From: Zoogloeaceae bacterium
Lineage (GTDB): Bacteria; Pseudomonadota; Gammaproteobacteria; Burkholderiales; Rhodocyclaceae
Assembly: GCA_031259605.1 (NCBI GenBank)
Contig: JAIRLE010000134.1
Span: forward strand, 1-23,814
DNA length: 23,814 nucleotides
Reading direction: 5' to 3'
The notes under the pieces are model-generated. The model made no database searches. It was not told the DNA's origin and saw only the letters and a list, made by a program, of their open reading frames with translations. Below, one piece after another: positions 7,249-15,161 of this stretch. Numbering within the stretch: position 1 is the first letter of the stretch; each line of letters opens with the position of its first letter. The position numbers and the translations under genes are program-made.

Positions 7249-7257
7249 GGGAGCATG

Positions 7258-8424
7258 ATGGACGATCAGGATGTCGGCAAGGACCAGTCCGTTGGTCTGG
7301 TTACGCCGCAGACAGCGGTTTTCGACGAAACGCTGGCGTTGAAGAGTGGCGCGACCCTGCCGGGATTTTCCTTGGCCTTTGAAACCTATGGCGCGCTGAA
7401 CGCGGCCAGGAGCAATGCGGTGCTGGTGTGTCACGCGCTTTCCGGCAATCACCACGTTGCCGGGTTTTACGACGCGCATCACCGGAAGGAAACGCTGGGC
7501 TGGTGGGATAACCTGGTTGGGCCGGGAAAGCCGCTGGATACCCGGCGCTTCTTCGTGGTGGGGGTAAACAACCTGGGCGGTTGCCACGGTTCGACCGGGC
7601 CGATGTCCATCCATCCGGAAACGAAGCGGCCTTACGGCGCGGACTTTCCGCTGGTGACGGTGGAAGACTGGGTGGCGGCGCAGGCGCGTCTGGCGGATTA
7701 TCTGGGCATCGACGCCTGGGCGGCGGTCATCGGCGGGTCGCTGGGCGGGATGCAGGCGCTGCAATGGACGCTGGAATATCCGCAGCGGGTGCGGCACGGC
7801 ATGGTCATCGCCTCGACGCCCCGGTTGTCGGCGCAGAATATCGCTTTCAACGAAGTGGCGCGGCAGGCCATTCTTTCCGATCCCGATTTCCACGGCGGGC
7901 ATTATTACGAGTGTGACCCATCGGCAAAACAACCGGTCAAGCCGCGCAACGGCCTCCGGCTGGCGCGCATGGTGGGACACATCACCTATCTTTCCGACGA
8001 TCAATTGGCGGAAAAATTTGGCCGCCGCATGCGGCATGGCGCGCATCGTTTCAATTACGAAGTGGAATTTGAAATCGAATCCTACCTGCGGCACCAGGGC
8101 GACAAGTTCGCGGAAACGTTCGACGCCAATACGTATCTTTTGGCGACCAAGGCGCTGGATTATTTCGATCCGGCCTTTGATTACGCGGGCGATTTGCGCG
8201 CGGCGCTGGCGCGTGCCAGGGCAGATTTCTTTGTCGCCTCCTTCACGACGGACTGGCGCTTCGTGCCGGAAAAGAGCCGCGAGATTGTCTATGCGCTTTT
8301 GCATAACGGCCTGAACGTGAGCTATGCGGAAATCGACTGCGATGCCGGGCATGACTCCTTTTTACTGGCTACGCCGCATTATCACGCGACACTGGCCGCC
8401 TACCTGCGAGGAATCACCCTATGA
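7258..8424 (+). CDS. metX: Homoserine O-acyltransferase MetX
   Basis: A 388-residue alpha/beta-hydrolase-fold enzyme that activates homoserine with acetyl- or succinyl-CoA, the first committed step to methionine. It shows HALSGNHH near residue 59, NNLGG at 104-108, the nucleophile elbow GGSLGG with S161, and the remaining triad members D332 (TTDWRF) and H365 (AGHDSF). Length is typical. Start: GGGAG at 7249-7253 is only one base from the ATG at 7255 but four from the ATG at 7258, so the latter is preferred. Its stop overlaps the metW start (ATGA), indicating coupled translation. The upstream SAM-II aptamer and terminator suggest repression by SAM. Co-occurrence with metW recalls Pseudomonas-type succinyl-CoA enzymes, but the acyl donor cannot be decided here. 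Confidence 0.96.
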   Translation: MDDQDVGKDQSVGLVTPQTAVFDETLALKSGATLPGFSLAFETYGALNAARSNAVLVCHALSGNHHVAGFYDAHHRKETLGWWDNLVGPGKPLDTRRFFVVGVNNLGGCHGSTGPMSIHPETKRPYGADFPLVTVEDWVAAQARLADYLGIDAWAAVIGGSLGGMQALQWTLEYPQRVRHGMVIASTPRLSAQNIAFNEVARQAILSDPDFHGGHYYECDPSAKQPVKPRNGLRLARMVGHITYLSDDQLAEKFGRRMRHGAHRFNYEVEFEIESYLRHQGDKFAETFDANTYLLATKALDYFDPAFDYAGDLRAALARARADFFVASFTTDWRFVPEKSREIVYALLHNGLNVSYAEIDCDAGHDSFLLATPHYHATLAAYLRGITL

Positions 8425-9047
8425 GCAGCGCGCTGACGCGGATGCGCGGGCGTTTCGACTTCGCACACATCGCCCGCTGGATCGCCCCCGGCGAACGGGT
8501 GCTGGATTTGGGTTGCGGCGACGGCACACTCCTTCGCCTGCTGGCGGATACCCGGCAGATACGCGGCTACGGCGTGGAACTCGATCCGGAAAATGTCGCC
8601 GCCTGCATCCAAAACGGCGTCAATGTGCTGCAATTCAACCTGGAGCGCGGGCTTTTCGGTTTTGAGGATCGCTCCTTCGATCACGTCATCATGTCGTTGT
8701 CGTTACAGACTGTGCGCCATACCGTGCCGATTTTGCGGGAAATGTTGCGCGTGGGGCGCGAGGTCGTCGTCTCCTTTCCCAATTTTGCCTACAAGCCGCA
8801 CCGCGAGGCCATTGCCGCCGGACACATGCCGGTTTCCCGCCACCTGCCATACCAGTGGTTTGATTCGCCGAATGTGCGCTTTTTCACCATTGCCGATTTC
8901 GAGCGCCTGTGCGCCGATGAGCGGATCGAAATCATCGAGCGCATGAGTTTTGCCGAAGGTCGATTGGTTACGCGGGATCCGAACCTGAACGCGGAAGTGG
9001 CGCTTTATCGCATCCGGGATCGGGAACCGGGTTCCGGGAATCCATGA
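8421..9047 (+). CDS. metW: Methionine biosynthesis protein MetW
   Basis: A 208-residue protein with a class I SAM-dependent methyltransferase fold. VLDLGCGDGTLL at residues 27-38 is the SAM-binding motif I, YGVELD near 51 is the acidic loop, and FDHVIMSLSLQ near 90 is motif II. MetW is needed with MetX for homoserine acylation in Pseudomonas putida, although its own reaction is unclear. It starts four bases before the end of metX and must share its transcript and the SAM-responsive leader. The last 43 bases overlap the 3' end of htpX on the opposite strand, a tight convergent arrangement. The C-terminal tail (DREPGSGNP) lies in that overlap. Confidence 0.95.
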   Translation: MSSALTRMRGRFDFAHIARWIAPGERVLDLGCGDGTLLRLLADTRQIRGYGVELDPENVAACIQNGVNVLQFNLERGLFGFEDRSFDHVIMSLSLQTVRHTVPILREMLRVGREVVVSFPNFAYKPHREAIAAGHMPVSRHLPYQWFDSPNVRFFTIADFERLCADERIEIIERMSFAEGRLVTRDPNLNAEVALYRIRDREPGSGNP

Positions 9048-9889
9048 GAACGCACCTGCGCCTTCAGCGCCCGGAGCCGGGCGACGCGCTCCGCCATGGG
9101 CGGATGCGTGGAAAAGAGGTTTTGCAGGCTGCTGGCGGAAAGCGGGTTCATGATCATCATCTGCGCGGTTTCCGGGTGCGCTTCGGCGGTTTTCAGGGGG
9201 ATGCTGCGGGCGCGCGCATGAATTTTTTCCAGCGCGTCCGCCAGGGCGTCCGCGTCGCCGCTGATGGCCGCGCCGCCCCGGTCGGCCTCGAATTCGCGCG
9301 CGCGGGAAATCGCCATCTGGATAAGGGCGGCGGCAATGGGCGCGAGCAGCATGACCAGGAGACCGGCGAGCGGATGCACGCGTCCGCGTCCGCCGCCAAG
9401 GAACATGAAGAGATTGGCGAAGGCGGAAATGCCGCCTGCCAGCGTCGCGGCGATAGTGGAAATGAGGATGTCGCGGTGCTGCACATGCGCCAGTTCATGC
9501 GCCATGACGCCGCGCAGTTCGCGCGCCGAGAGCGTTTGCAGAATGCCGGCGGTGGCGGCGACGGCGGCGTGTTGCGGGTCGCGTCCCGTGGCAAAGGCAT
9601 TGGGCTGCGCCTCGTCGATGATGTAGACGCGCGGCATGGGCAGATCGGCGCGCTGGGCGAGTTCGCGCACCATGCGATAAAAATCCGGTGCCGATTGGGC
9701 GTCTACTTCGCGCGCCCGGTACATTTTCAAGACCAGTCGATCGGAAAACCAATAAACGAAAAGGTTCATGCCGCCGCCCAGCAAAAGCGCGAACACCATA
9801 CCTTCCATTCCGCCCAGCGTCGCGCCCAACGCGCCGAAAAGCGCGGTGATGGCGGCCATGAGCAGCGCGGTTTTGAGCCAGTTGTACAT
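9005..9889 (-). CDS. htpX: Membrane zinc metalloprotease HtpX
   Basis: A 294-residue M48-family protease that degrades misfolded inner-membrane proteins. Two hydrophobic segments lie near the N-terminus (about residues 7-25 and 31-47) and two follow the active site (about 142-165 and 174-194). The zinc site is HELAH, with H131, E132 and H135, plus E201 in REFEADR. The C-terminal FSTHPPMAERVARL is a family hallmark. The start at 9889 has GGAG eight bases upstream. Length matches the usual 280-295. The gene is convergent with metW and divergent from the transporter at 10048 across a 158-base spacer in which no clear promoter was picked out. The last dozen residues (EPGSRSRMR) lie in the metW overlap. 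Confidence 0.96.
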   Translation of the reverse strand: MYNWLKTALLMAAITALFGALGATLGGMEGMVFALLLGGGMNLFVYWFSDRLVLKMYRAREVDAQSAPDFYRMVRELAQRADLPMPRVYIIDEAQPNAFATGRDPQHAAVAATAGILQTLSARELRGVMAHELAHVQHRDILISTIAATLAGGISAFANLFMFLGGGRGRVHPLAGLLVMLLAPIAAALIQMAISRAREFEADRGGAAISGDADALADALEKIHARARSIPLKTAEAHPETAQMMIMNPLSASSLQNLFSTHPPMAERVARLRALKAQVRSHGFPEPGSRSRMR

Positions 9890-10047
9890 GCGGGTTTCTC
9901 CTTGGATGGCGGGAATGGAAGACAGATGCGCGCGCGGCGCGAAATTTCAAGCGCCGCAAGGGTAGCAAGACGCGCGGACATTTGTATTGCAAGGCGTAAC
10001 GCGCATCCGGGCGGCAATCCGCTTCTCCTTCCCTGCTGATCCTCTCC

Positions 10048-11304
10048 ATGCCGCCGGTCAAGAACCTCCTGCGCGCCTTTCCCGCCGGAATTTACCGCAA
10101 CAGTGGTTTCCGGGCGTTTTTGCTGGCGCGGCTGGCGGGGATGTTTGCCACGCAGGTCCAGGCGACGGTGGTGGTCTGGCAGACGTATGAACGGACGCAT
10201 GACGCGCTGGCGCTGGCTTACGTGGGTCTGGCGCAGTTCTTGCCCATGCTGTTCCTGCTCATGCCGGCGGGCGATTTGATGGATCGTCGCGCGCGCAAGC
10301 CCATCCTGGTGGCGAGCTGGAGCGTCGCCCTGCTGTGCGCCTGTTCCCTGTGGCGGATCTCCGGGCAGGGCGGGAGCGGCATGACGGGGATTTACCTGAC
10401 GCTGCTCCTGTTCGGCGCGTCGCGCGCTTTTTCCGGCCCGGCGGTGCAGAGCCTTTTGCCGCAGATTGTGCCGCGCGCGCAACTGGCGCAGGCCATTGCC
10501 GCTAATGGCATGCTGATGCGCGCCGCCAGCATCGGCGGGCCGCTGCTCGGCGGTTTCCTGTATGCCTGGGGCGGCGGCGTCTGTGCCTACGCGGTATGCG
10601 CCCTGTGTTTCCTGTTGGGCGTTTTGTTGCTTTTTGGCGTCGAGACCCGCCATGCGGGCGAGCGCGCGGCGAATACCGGCACGATGTGGCGGCGCTTTAT
10701 CCTGGGGATTGCGTTCATTCGCGAGCGTCCGCTCATTTTGGGCAGCATTTCGCTGGATTTGTTTGCCGTGTTGCTGGGCGGCGCGGTGGCGCTGTTGCCG
10801 ATTTACGCCGAGGAAATCCTGCATGTGGGCGCTCAGGGACTGGGCGCGTTGCGCAGCGCCCTGGCGCTGGGCGAGGTGGGCGTGGGGCTTTTTTTGAGCG
10901 TCCATCCCTTCAATCGCAACGTGGGCAGAAACCTGTTCATCGCGGTGAGCGTGTTTGGTCTTGCCAATCTGCTGTTTGCCTGTTCGCGCGTTTTCTGGCT
11001 TTCCTTCGCGGCGCTGATGCTTGCGGGCGCGGCGGATATGGTGAGCGTCTATATTCGCGGCGCGCTGGTGCAGTTTTCCACGCCGGACGCCATGCGCGGG
11101 CGGGTAAGCGCGGTGAATATGCTGTTCATTGGCGCGTCGAACGATCTGGGCGAATTCCGCGCGGGCGTTTTTGCCGCCTGCTTTGGCGCCGTTCCCGCCG
11201 CCGTCATCGGCAGCCTGTGCACCCTGGGCGTCGTGGGACTCTGGAGCTGGCGCTTCAAGCCGCTGCGCCAGGTCGGGCGCTTCGAGGAGGCGGCGGAAAA
11301 ATAG
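10048..11304 (+). CDS. Major facilitator superfamily exporter (EntS/DHA3-like)
   Basis: A 418-residue, very hydrophobic protein with about 12 predicted membrane helices. GDLMDRRARKP at residues 75-85 matches the MFS loop 2-3 signature, and SRAFSGPAVQSLLPQIVP near 130 fits helix 5 of the drug/enterobactin-exporter type (MFS_3). It probably exports a small molecule across the inner membrane by proton antiport; the substrate is unknown. The start at 10048 has no good ribosome-binding site, and no better in-frame start is seen upstream. It stands alone: htpX is divergent to the left and ispE convergent to the right, with an 80-base spacer that holds a dispersed palindromic repeat. Confidence 0.88.
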   Translation: MPPVKNLLRAFPAGIYRNSGFRAFLLARLAGMFATQVQATVVVWQTYERTHDALALAYVGLAQFLPMLFLLMPAGDLMDRRARKPILVASWSVALLCACSLWRISGQGGSGMTGIYLTLLLFGASRAFSGPAVQSLLPQIVPRAQLAQAIAANGMLMRAASIGGPLLGGFLYAWGGGVCAYAVCALCFLLGVLLLFGVETRHAGERAANTGTMWRRFILGIAFIRERPLILGSISLDLFAVLLGGAVALLPIYAEEILHVGAQGLGALRSALALGEVGVGLFLSVHPFNRNVGRNLFIAVSVFGLANLLFACSRVFWLSFAALMLAGAADMVSVYIRGALVQFSTPDAMRGRVSAVNMLFIGASNDLGEFRAGVFAACFGAVPAAVIGSLCTLGVVGLWSWRFKPLRQVGRFEEAAEK

Positions 11305-11314
11305 CTTGCGCGCC

Positions 11315-11347
11315 CGTCATTGCGAGAAGCGAAACGGCGAAGCAATC
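11315..11347. repeat. Small palindromic intergenic repeat (CATTGCGAG...GAAGCAATC type)
   Basis: CGTCATTGCGAGAAGCGAAACGGCGAAGCAATC has the form of a widespread bacterial intergenic element (GATTGCTTCG...CTCGCAATGACG on the other strand), with imperfect self-complementarity (ATTGC..GCAAT). It lies between two convergent genes. Only one copy was noticed in the window. Confidence 0.45.
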
Positions 11348-11384
11348 TTTTGACGACAGGTTTGACCGGCGCTTTCCTGAACGA

Positions 11385-12233
11385 TTACTTCCCGCGCGCC
11401 GCGGACGCAATCGTGGTTCGCAGGGTGAGTTTTTGAGCGAGGGCGAGGGCGGCGGATTCGTCGGGACATTCGGCGAAGAGGGCGGCACCGGAGCCGCTCA
11501 TGCGGCTGCCGGGCGCATGCTGGCGCAGTTGGGCGAGCGCCTCGGCGACTTCCGGGTAGAGCGCGCGGACGACCGGCTCCAGATCGTTGCGGCCATGGCC
11601 GGGACGCCAGTCGGCAAATGACATGCGCGGCGTGTCGCGGCGCAGTTCGGGGTGGGCAAAAACGCGGGCGGTGGGAACGGAAACCGGCGGGAAAACGAGC
11701 AGATAGCAGGCGTCCGGCAGATCGACGGGCGTCAGTTGCTCGCCCACGCCTTCGGCGAAGGCGTCGCGGCCAAGGATGAAGGCGGGAACGTCCGCGCCCA
11801 GTTGCAGCGCCATTTCCTGCAATTGACGACGGGGTAAATGCAGTTGCCAGAGATGGTTCAAGGCCATGAGGGTGGTGGCCGCGTCGGAACTGCCGCCGCC
11901 CAATCCGCTGCCCATGGGGATGCGTTTTTTCAGCGTGATGCGCGCGCCTCGCGCGCAACCGCTCGCGCGCTGCAACAGCCGGGCGGCGCGCACGCAAAGG
12001 TCGTCTTCCGGCGGGACGCCGGGCAGGGGGCGCGCGAGGGTGATCTCCGCGTCCGCGCGGGGAGCAAAGCGCAGGCTGTCGCCGTAATCCAGAAAACGGA
12101 ACAGGGTTTGCAGCAGATGGTAGCCATCCGCCCGTCGACCGACGACATGCAAAAAAAGGTTGATCTTGGCGGGCGCGGGCCAGACGCTTTGCCAGTCGCG
12201 CGTTTTGATGTCTTCGTCTTCGGCCATCAGCAT
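11385..12233 (-). CDS. ispE: 4-diphosphocytidyl-2-C-methyl-D-erythritol kinase IspE
   Basis: A GHMP kinase of the MEP isoprenoid pathway that phosphorylates CDP-methylerythritol with ATP in the cytoplasm. With the chosen ATG (12233) it has 282 residues, normal for IspE. PAPAKINLFLHV at residues 19-30 includes the conserved Lys and Asn. PMGSGLGGGSSDAA at 107-119 is the ATP-binding GHMP loop, GADVPAF near 146-152 carries the catalytic Asp, and RMSGSGAALFA is the C-terminal glycine motif. Starts at 12227 or 12248 are possible, and one further upstream would overlap lolB heavily. It is the last gene of TPR-lolB-ispE. In many betaproteobacteria a tRNA-Gln and prs follow; here an unrelated transporter faces it. 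Confidence 0.96.
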   Translation of the reverse strand: MLMAEDEDIKTRDWQSVWPAPAKINLFLHVVGRRADGYHLLQTLFRFLDYGDSLRFAPRADAEITLARPLPGVPPEDDLCVRAARLLQRASGCARGARITLKKRIPMGSGLGGGSSDAATTLMALNHLWQLHLPRRQLQEMALQLGADVPAFILGRDAFAEGVGEQLTPVDLPDACYLLVFPPVSVPTARVFAHPELRRDTPRMSFADWRPGHGRNDLEPVVRALYPEVAEALAQLRQHAPGSRMSGSGAALFAECPDESAALALAQKLTLRTTIASAARGK

Positions 12234-12237
12234 CGCA

Positions 12238-12900
12238 TCAAGACGCATCCTGCGGCGCGGCGGCGGATTCTCCCGGATGTTCTTCCCAATGTTCGAAGGC
12301 AAGACGCAGTTTCAGCACACTTTCCAGACTGGCGTCGAGGCGGCTTGGCCTGTTTGCAGGCGCGGCGTCCTCCTCCGCGTAACGCCAGGCCAGCAGCCAG
12401 CCGGATTCGCGGGCGCGCGTCGGGCGTCCGGCAGCGTCGGTTTCCACCAGCGCGCCGGGATTGGGACAAGCCCTGACCCAGGCGGCAAGCTCGGCAAGCG
12501 GCAGGGGTGCGCCCAGGGCTTCATTCAGCAGGGATTCCGCGTCATCGCCGCTTTGTTCCACGCCATCCGCCTGTTGCAGAAAAAAATGCCCCGCGTGCGG
12601 ACGGCGCAGTGTGGCGAGGCCGCGCCCGAACGGGTCGGCGATGAAAAGCTGGTCGCCCGCGGCATCGCGCCGCCACGCAAGACGCCCGGAAAACTGGCGC
12701 GGAACTTTTTCACCGGGACGGGCGGCAAGGGTGAGAGCAAAACGCGCGGTAAAGGCAAAGGTCTCGCTCTCCCGGCAGCTTGCGCCAACCTGCCGGGAAG
12801 GCGCGCCGCCCGTGCCGCTGCCGTGTTGCGCCGCCGGCATGATGCAGGCGGTCAACAGGCTGGCGGTAATCAGCTGCCAGAGCAGGCTCCAGGGTTTCAT
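12238..12900 (-). CDS. lolB: Outer-membrane lipoprotein receptor LolB
   Basis: A 220-residue lipoprotein, slightly longer than typical LolB. The signal peptide ends in the lipobox LTAC with lipidated C19. The mature part shows FSGRLAWRRDAAGDQLFIAD and PFGRGLATL, the 'SGRLxW...G..L.L..PxG' start of the LolB beta-barrel-like fold, then LPLAELAAWVRACPNPG, the family helix. LolB takes lipoproteins from LolA and inserts them into the outer membrane. Its ATG overlaps the stop of the TPR gene (ATGA) and its stop lies about five bases before the ispE start, so the three genes form one translation-coupled operon, an arrangement common in betaproteobacteria. Confidence 0.92.
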   Translation of the reverse strand: MKPWSLLWQLITASLLTACIMPAAQHGSGTGGAPSRQVGASCRESETFAFTARFALTLAARPGEKVPRQFSGRLAWRRDAAGDQLFIADPFGRGLATLRRPHAGHFFLQQADGVEQSGDDAESLLNEALGAPLPLAELAAWVRACPNPGALVETDAAGRPTRARESGWLLAWRYAEEDAAPANRPSRLDASLESVLKLRLAFEHWEEHPGESAAAPQDAS

Positions 12901-14633
12901 GGCTGGAATTTTTCCAGGGTGGCTTTCAGTGTGGCGTTGTCCGGCGCGCTGGCAGCGGCTTTTTGCCAGAGGATGCGCGCGTCTTCCTGCTTGCCGAGCT
13001 GCCAGAGCACCTCGCCCATGTGCGCGGCGATTTCCGGATCGGCCTTGATGTTGTAGGCCGCCTCCAGCGTCGTCAGCGCCTGCTGGTGCTGTCCCTGGCG
13101 ATACAACACCCAGCCCAGGCTATCCATGATGTAGGGGTCTTGCGGCGCGAGGACGCTGGCCTTCATGATCAAGTCATAAGCTTCGGGGAGCCGCAGGTTG
13201 CGGTCTGCAAGGGAATAGCCGAGCGCGTTGTAGGCGTGGGCGTTGTCCGGTTGCAGGCGGATCAGGACTTTCAGATGTGTTTCCATTTCCGCGAGATGGC
13301 CTTCCTTTTCGGCGGCCATGGCCGTCTCATAGAGCAGTTCGCGATTTTCCGGCTGGCTTTTCAGGGCGGCGCGCAGGAATTCCAGGTTTTCCGCATGCAA
13401 TCCGGCTTCGCGCAGAAGCTGCGCCTCGATCAGCAACAAGGCGGTTTTTTCGGCCGCATCCCGCGCGCCGCTGGATTGCAACAAGGCGCGCGCGGCAAGC
13501 ATGTTTCCCTGGGCGACCAGCGTCATGGCCGCGCGCTGCCGGGCGGACAGATAATGCGCGCCGCCCGGCACTTGCAGGTAATATTCCAGCGCCTTTTGCG
13601 AATTGCCGGCTTCTTCTTCCGTGCGCGCAAGGAAGAACCGCGCCGCGCCGGGATCGGGGAAAGGCAGTTCCAGCAATCGCGCAAAGTGCTTGCGCGCGGC
13701 GTCGTAGTCCTTCTCCTGCAAGGAGAGCATGGCGACAGGATAAAGAATGGCGGAATTGTCGGGGTTTTGGGCGAGCAGGCGGTCGAATTCCCGGCGGGCG
13801 AGCGGATACTGTTGGGCCGCGATCAGCACCCGCGCCAGTTGCAGCCGCACTTCCCGCGCATCAGGATGGCGTGTCAGAAACGCTTCCAGGCGGGTGATGA
13901 CGGGCGCGGCCAGTCCGGCAAGGTCGTCGGCGCTGGCGGATTTTTCCTGCAAGATCAGGTCGCCCAGCGCCAGGAGGGGTGCCTCCCATTCAGGACGCAG
14001 GCTTTGCGCGCGGTTCAGTTCGGCTTGCGCAATGTCCCGCCGTCCGCTGGCGCTGGCGGCGATTGCCAGCGTATAGCGCGCTTCCGCAAGATCGGGATAG
14101 CGTTCGGCCAAACGGGCGATCAGCGCGTACATGGCCTTCTTGTCCGCAAACTGTGGAAACAGGCGGCTCAAACCGAGGAAGTTGTCCGCCAAGCTGTCGG
14201 GGCTGGCCGCCAGCATTTCCAGGATGGGCGTTTCCAGTTCGCTTACGCGGCGGGCCGCCAGCAGCAGGGAGATTTTGAGGCGTCGGACTTCCGCAGCGTC
14301 GTTACCGTCAAGTTTTGCCCATTGCGTCAGTAGTTCCAGAGCCGCATCATACTGCTGGGCGGCGGCGCTGACCTCGATGGCGCGTTGCAGCGCACGCGCA
14401 TCCCCGGTTCGCCGCGCCAGATCCTGCCAGGCGAATGCGGCAATGCCGATTTGTCCGCGTTGCAAGGCGATTTCACCCAACAGGACTTGATAGACGCTCC
14501 GCGCGTCCAGCGGACGCGCCGGTTCTTTCATTGCGGCTTCGGGATCCGTCGTGGCGGGATCGGTAGCGGCATGGACGGACGCGCCGCCGCACAGCGCGGC
14601 AAATAGAAGGGCGGACAGAAATTTATGCGACAT
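12897..14633 (-). CDS. Exported tetratricopeptide-repeat protein
   Basis: The ATG at 14633 gives 578 residues with a clear signal peptide (SHKFLSALLFAALCGGASVHA), so it acts in the periplasm or at the outer membrane. Most of the rest is alpha-helical TPR sequence. Good units include QLARVLIAAQQYPLARREFDR..LAQNPDN, LLYETAMAAEKEGHLAEME..LIRLQPDN, AYNALGYSLADRNLRLPEA and the strong MDSLGWVLYRQGQHQQALTTLE near the C-terminus. TPR proteins are protein-protein scaffolds and no enzyme motif is seen. The gene precedes lolB with a 4-base overlap, which hints at a link with outer-membrane lipoprotein handling. That is inference from position. An in-frame ATG six codons upstream (14651) is less likely because it would precede the signal peptide. 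Confidence 0.9.
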   Translation of the reverse strand: MSHKFLSALLFAALCGGASVHAATDPATTDPEAAMKEPARPLDARSVYQVLLGEIALQRGQIGIAAFAWQDLARRTGDARALQRAIEVSAAAQQYDAALELLTQWAKLDGNDAAEVRRLKISLLLAARRVSELETPILEMLAASPDSLADNFLGLSRLFPQFADKKAMYALIARLAERYPDLAEARYTLAIAASASGRRDIAQAELNRAQSLRPEWEAPLLALGDLILQEKSASADDLAGLAAPVITRLEAFLTRHPDAREVRLQLARVLIAAQQYPLARREFDRLLAQNPDNSAILYPVAMLSLQEKDYDAARKHFARLLELPFPDPGAARFFLARTEEEAGNSQKALEYYLQVPGGAHYLSARQRAAMTLVAQGNMLAARALLQSSGARDAAEKTALLLIEAQLLREAGLHAENLEFLRAALKSQPENRELLYETAMAAEKEGHLAEMETHLKVLIRLQPDNAHAYNALGYSLADRNLRLPEAYDLIMKASVLAPQDPYIMDSLGWVLYRQGQHQQALTTLEAAYNIKADPEIAAHMGEVLWQLGKQEDARILWQKAAASAPDNATLKATLEKFQP

Positions 14634-14651
14634 GGCAAGGCCAGAATCCAT

Positions 14652-14910
14652 CAGGGAAGTTGAATGCTATTGCGCTTTGCCCGTTAAAAGCAAGACCGGG
14701 AAACGCCGGCGAAAACAGTATTGTACCGCGCGCAGACCGTTGCAGGAATGCGTTCGTCGGCAAGCATTTCTTGCGGGCGGGAGAAGGACATTGCCGCCTT
14801 GTCTGATCCCGTCTCCCCGTAATAGAATTACAGCCTGTCGCAAACCATGGCGCTCAGAACCTGTTCGTATCCCGGCTTGTCGTTGCTTGATTTTCCTTCT
14901 CCCCATGCAA
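14652..14910. other. Intergenic stretch upstream of the TPR operon, nothing firm seen
   Basis: This spacer between the minus-strand TPR operon and the plus-strand 15162 operon should hold the TPR promoter, but no convincing -35/-10 pair was found. No RNA gene was recognised. Open frames here lack start signals. The right end merges into a dispersed repeat. Confidence 0.4.
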
Positions 14911-15005
14911 GGAGAAAGGTGCCCGAAGGGCGGATGAAGGGGCGGTTTACCCCGGAGAATGCGGTTCAGAATGAACTGCCGTTTCTCTCCCGGTGCCTTG
15001 CGCCA
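14911..15005. repeat. Dispersed intergenic repeat, copy A
   Basis: The stretch from GGAGAAAGGTGCCCGAAGG through GGCGGATGAAGGGGCGG, CCCCGGAGAATGCGGTTCAG and TCTCTCCCGGTGCCTTGCG matches the reverse complement of 23502-23640 with scattered changes and a shortened palindromic section. By eye the core is about 80% alike. Frames through it give the recurring peptide GRMKGRFTPENAVQ, a sign of repeat DNA, not a gene. Confidence 0.65.
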
Positions 15006-15161
15006 CCCTTTGCAGGCGCCAAATCCTCCAAGAAGCAGGAGAGGAGAACATCAAGGGAACGGCAAGCGACGTTTGTCGAGTCACGGCGAACAAGCATCGG
15101 AAATTTCGTGTCATGCAGGCTCTCGGATTGGCGCCATGCCTTTATTTCAATACACAATGTG

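Noticed and set aside
7066..7257. Long N-terminal extension of metX starting at 7066
   Set aside because: It would translate through the riboswitch and terminator. MetX homology begins just after the ATG at 7258.
9766..10905. Minus-strand open frame (379 codons) opposite the MFS transporter
   Set aside because: It is Gln/Arg/His-rich, spans the htpX-MFS spacer and lies opposite a clear 12-helix transporter.
11305..11384. Possible tRNA-Gln next to ispE, as in many betaproteobacteria
   Set aside because: The spacer is only 80 bases and is largely a palindromic repeat. No cloverleaf or TTCGAATC arm was found.
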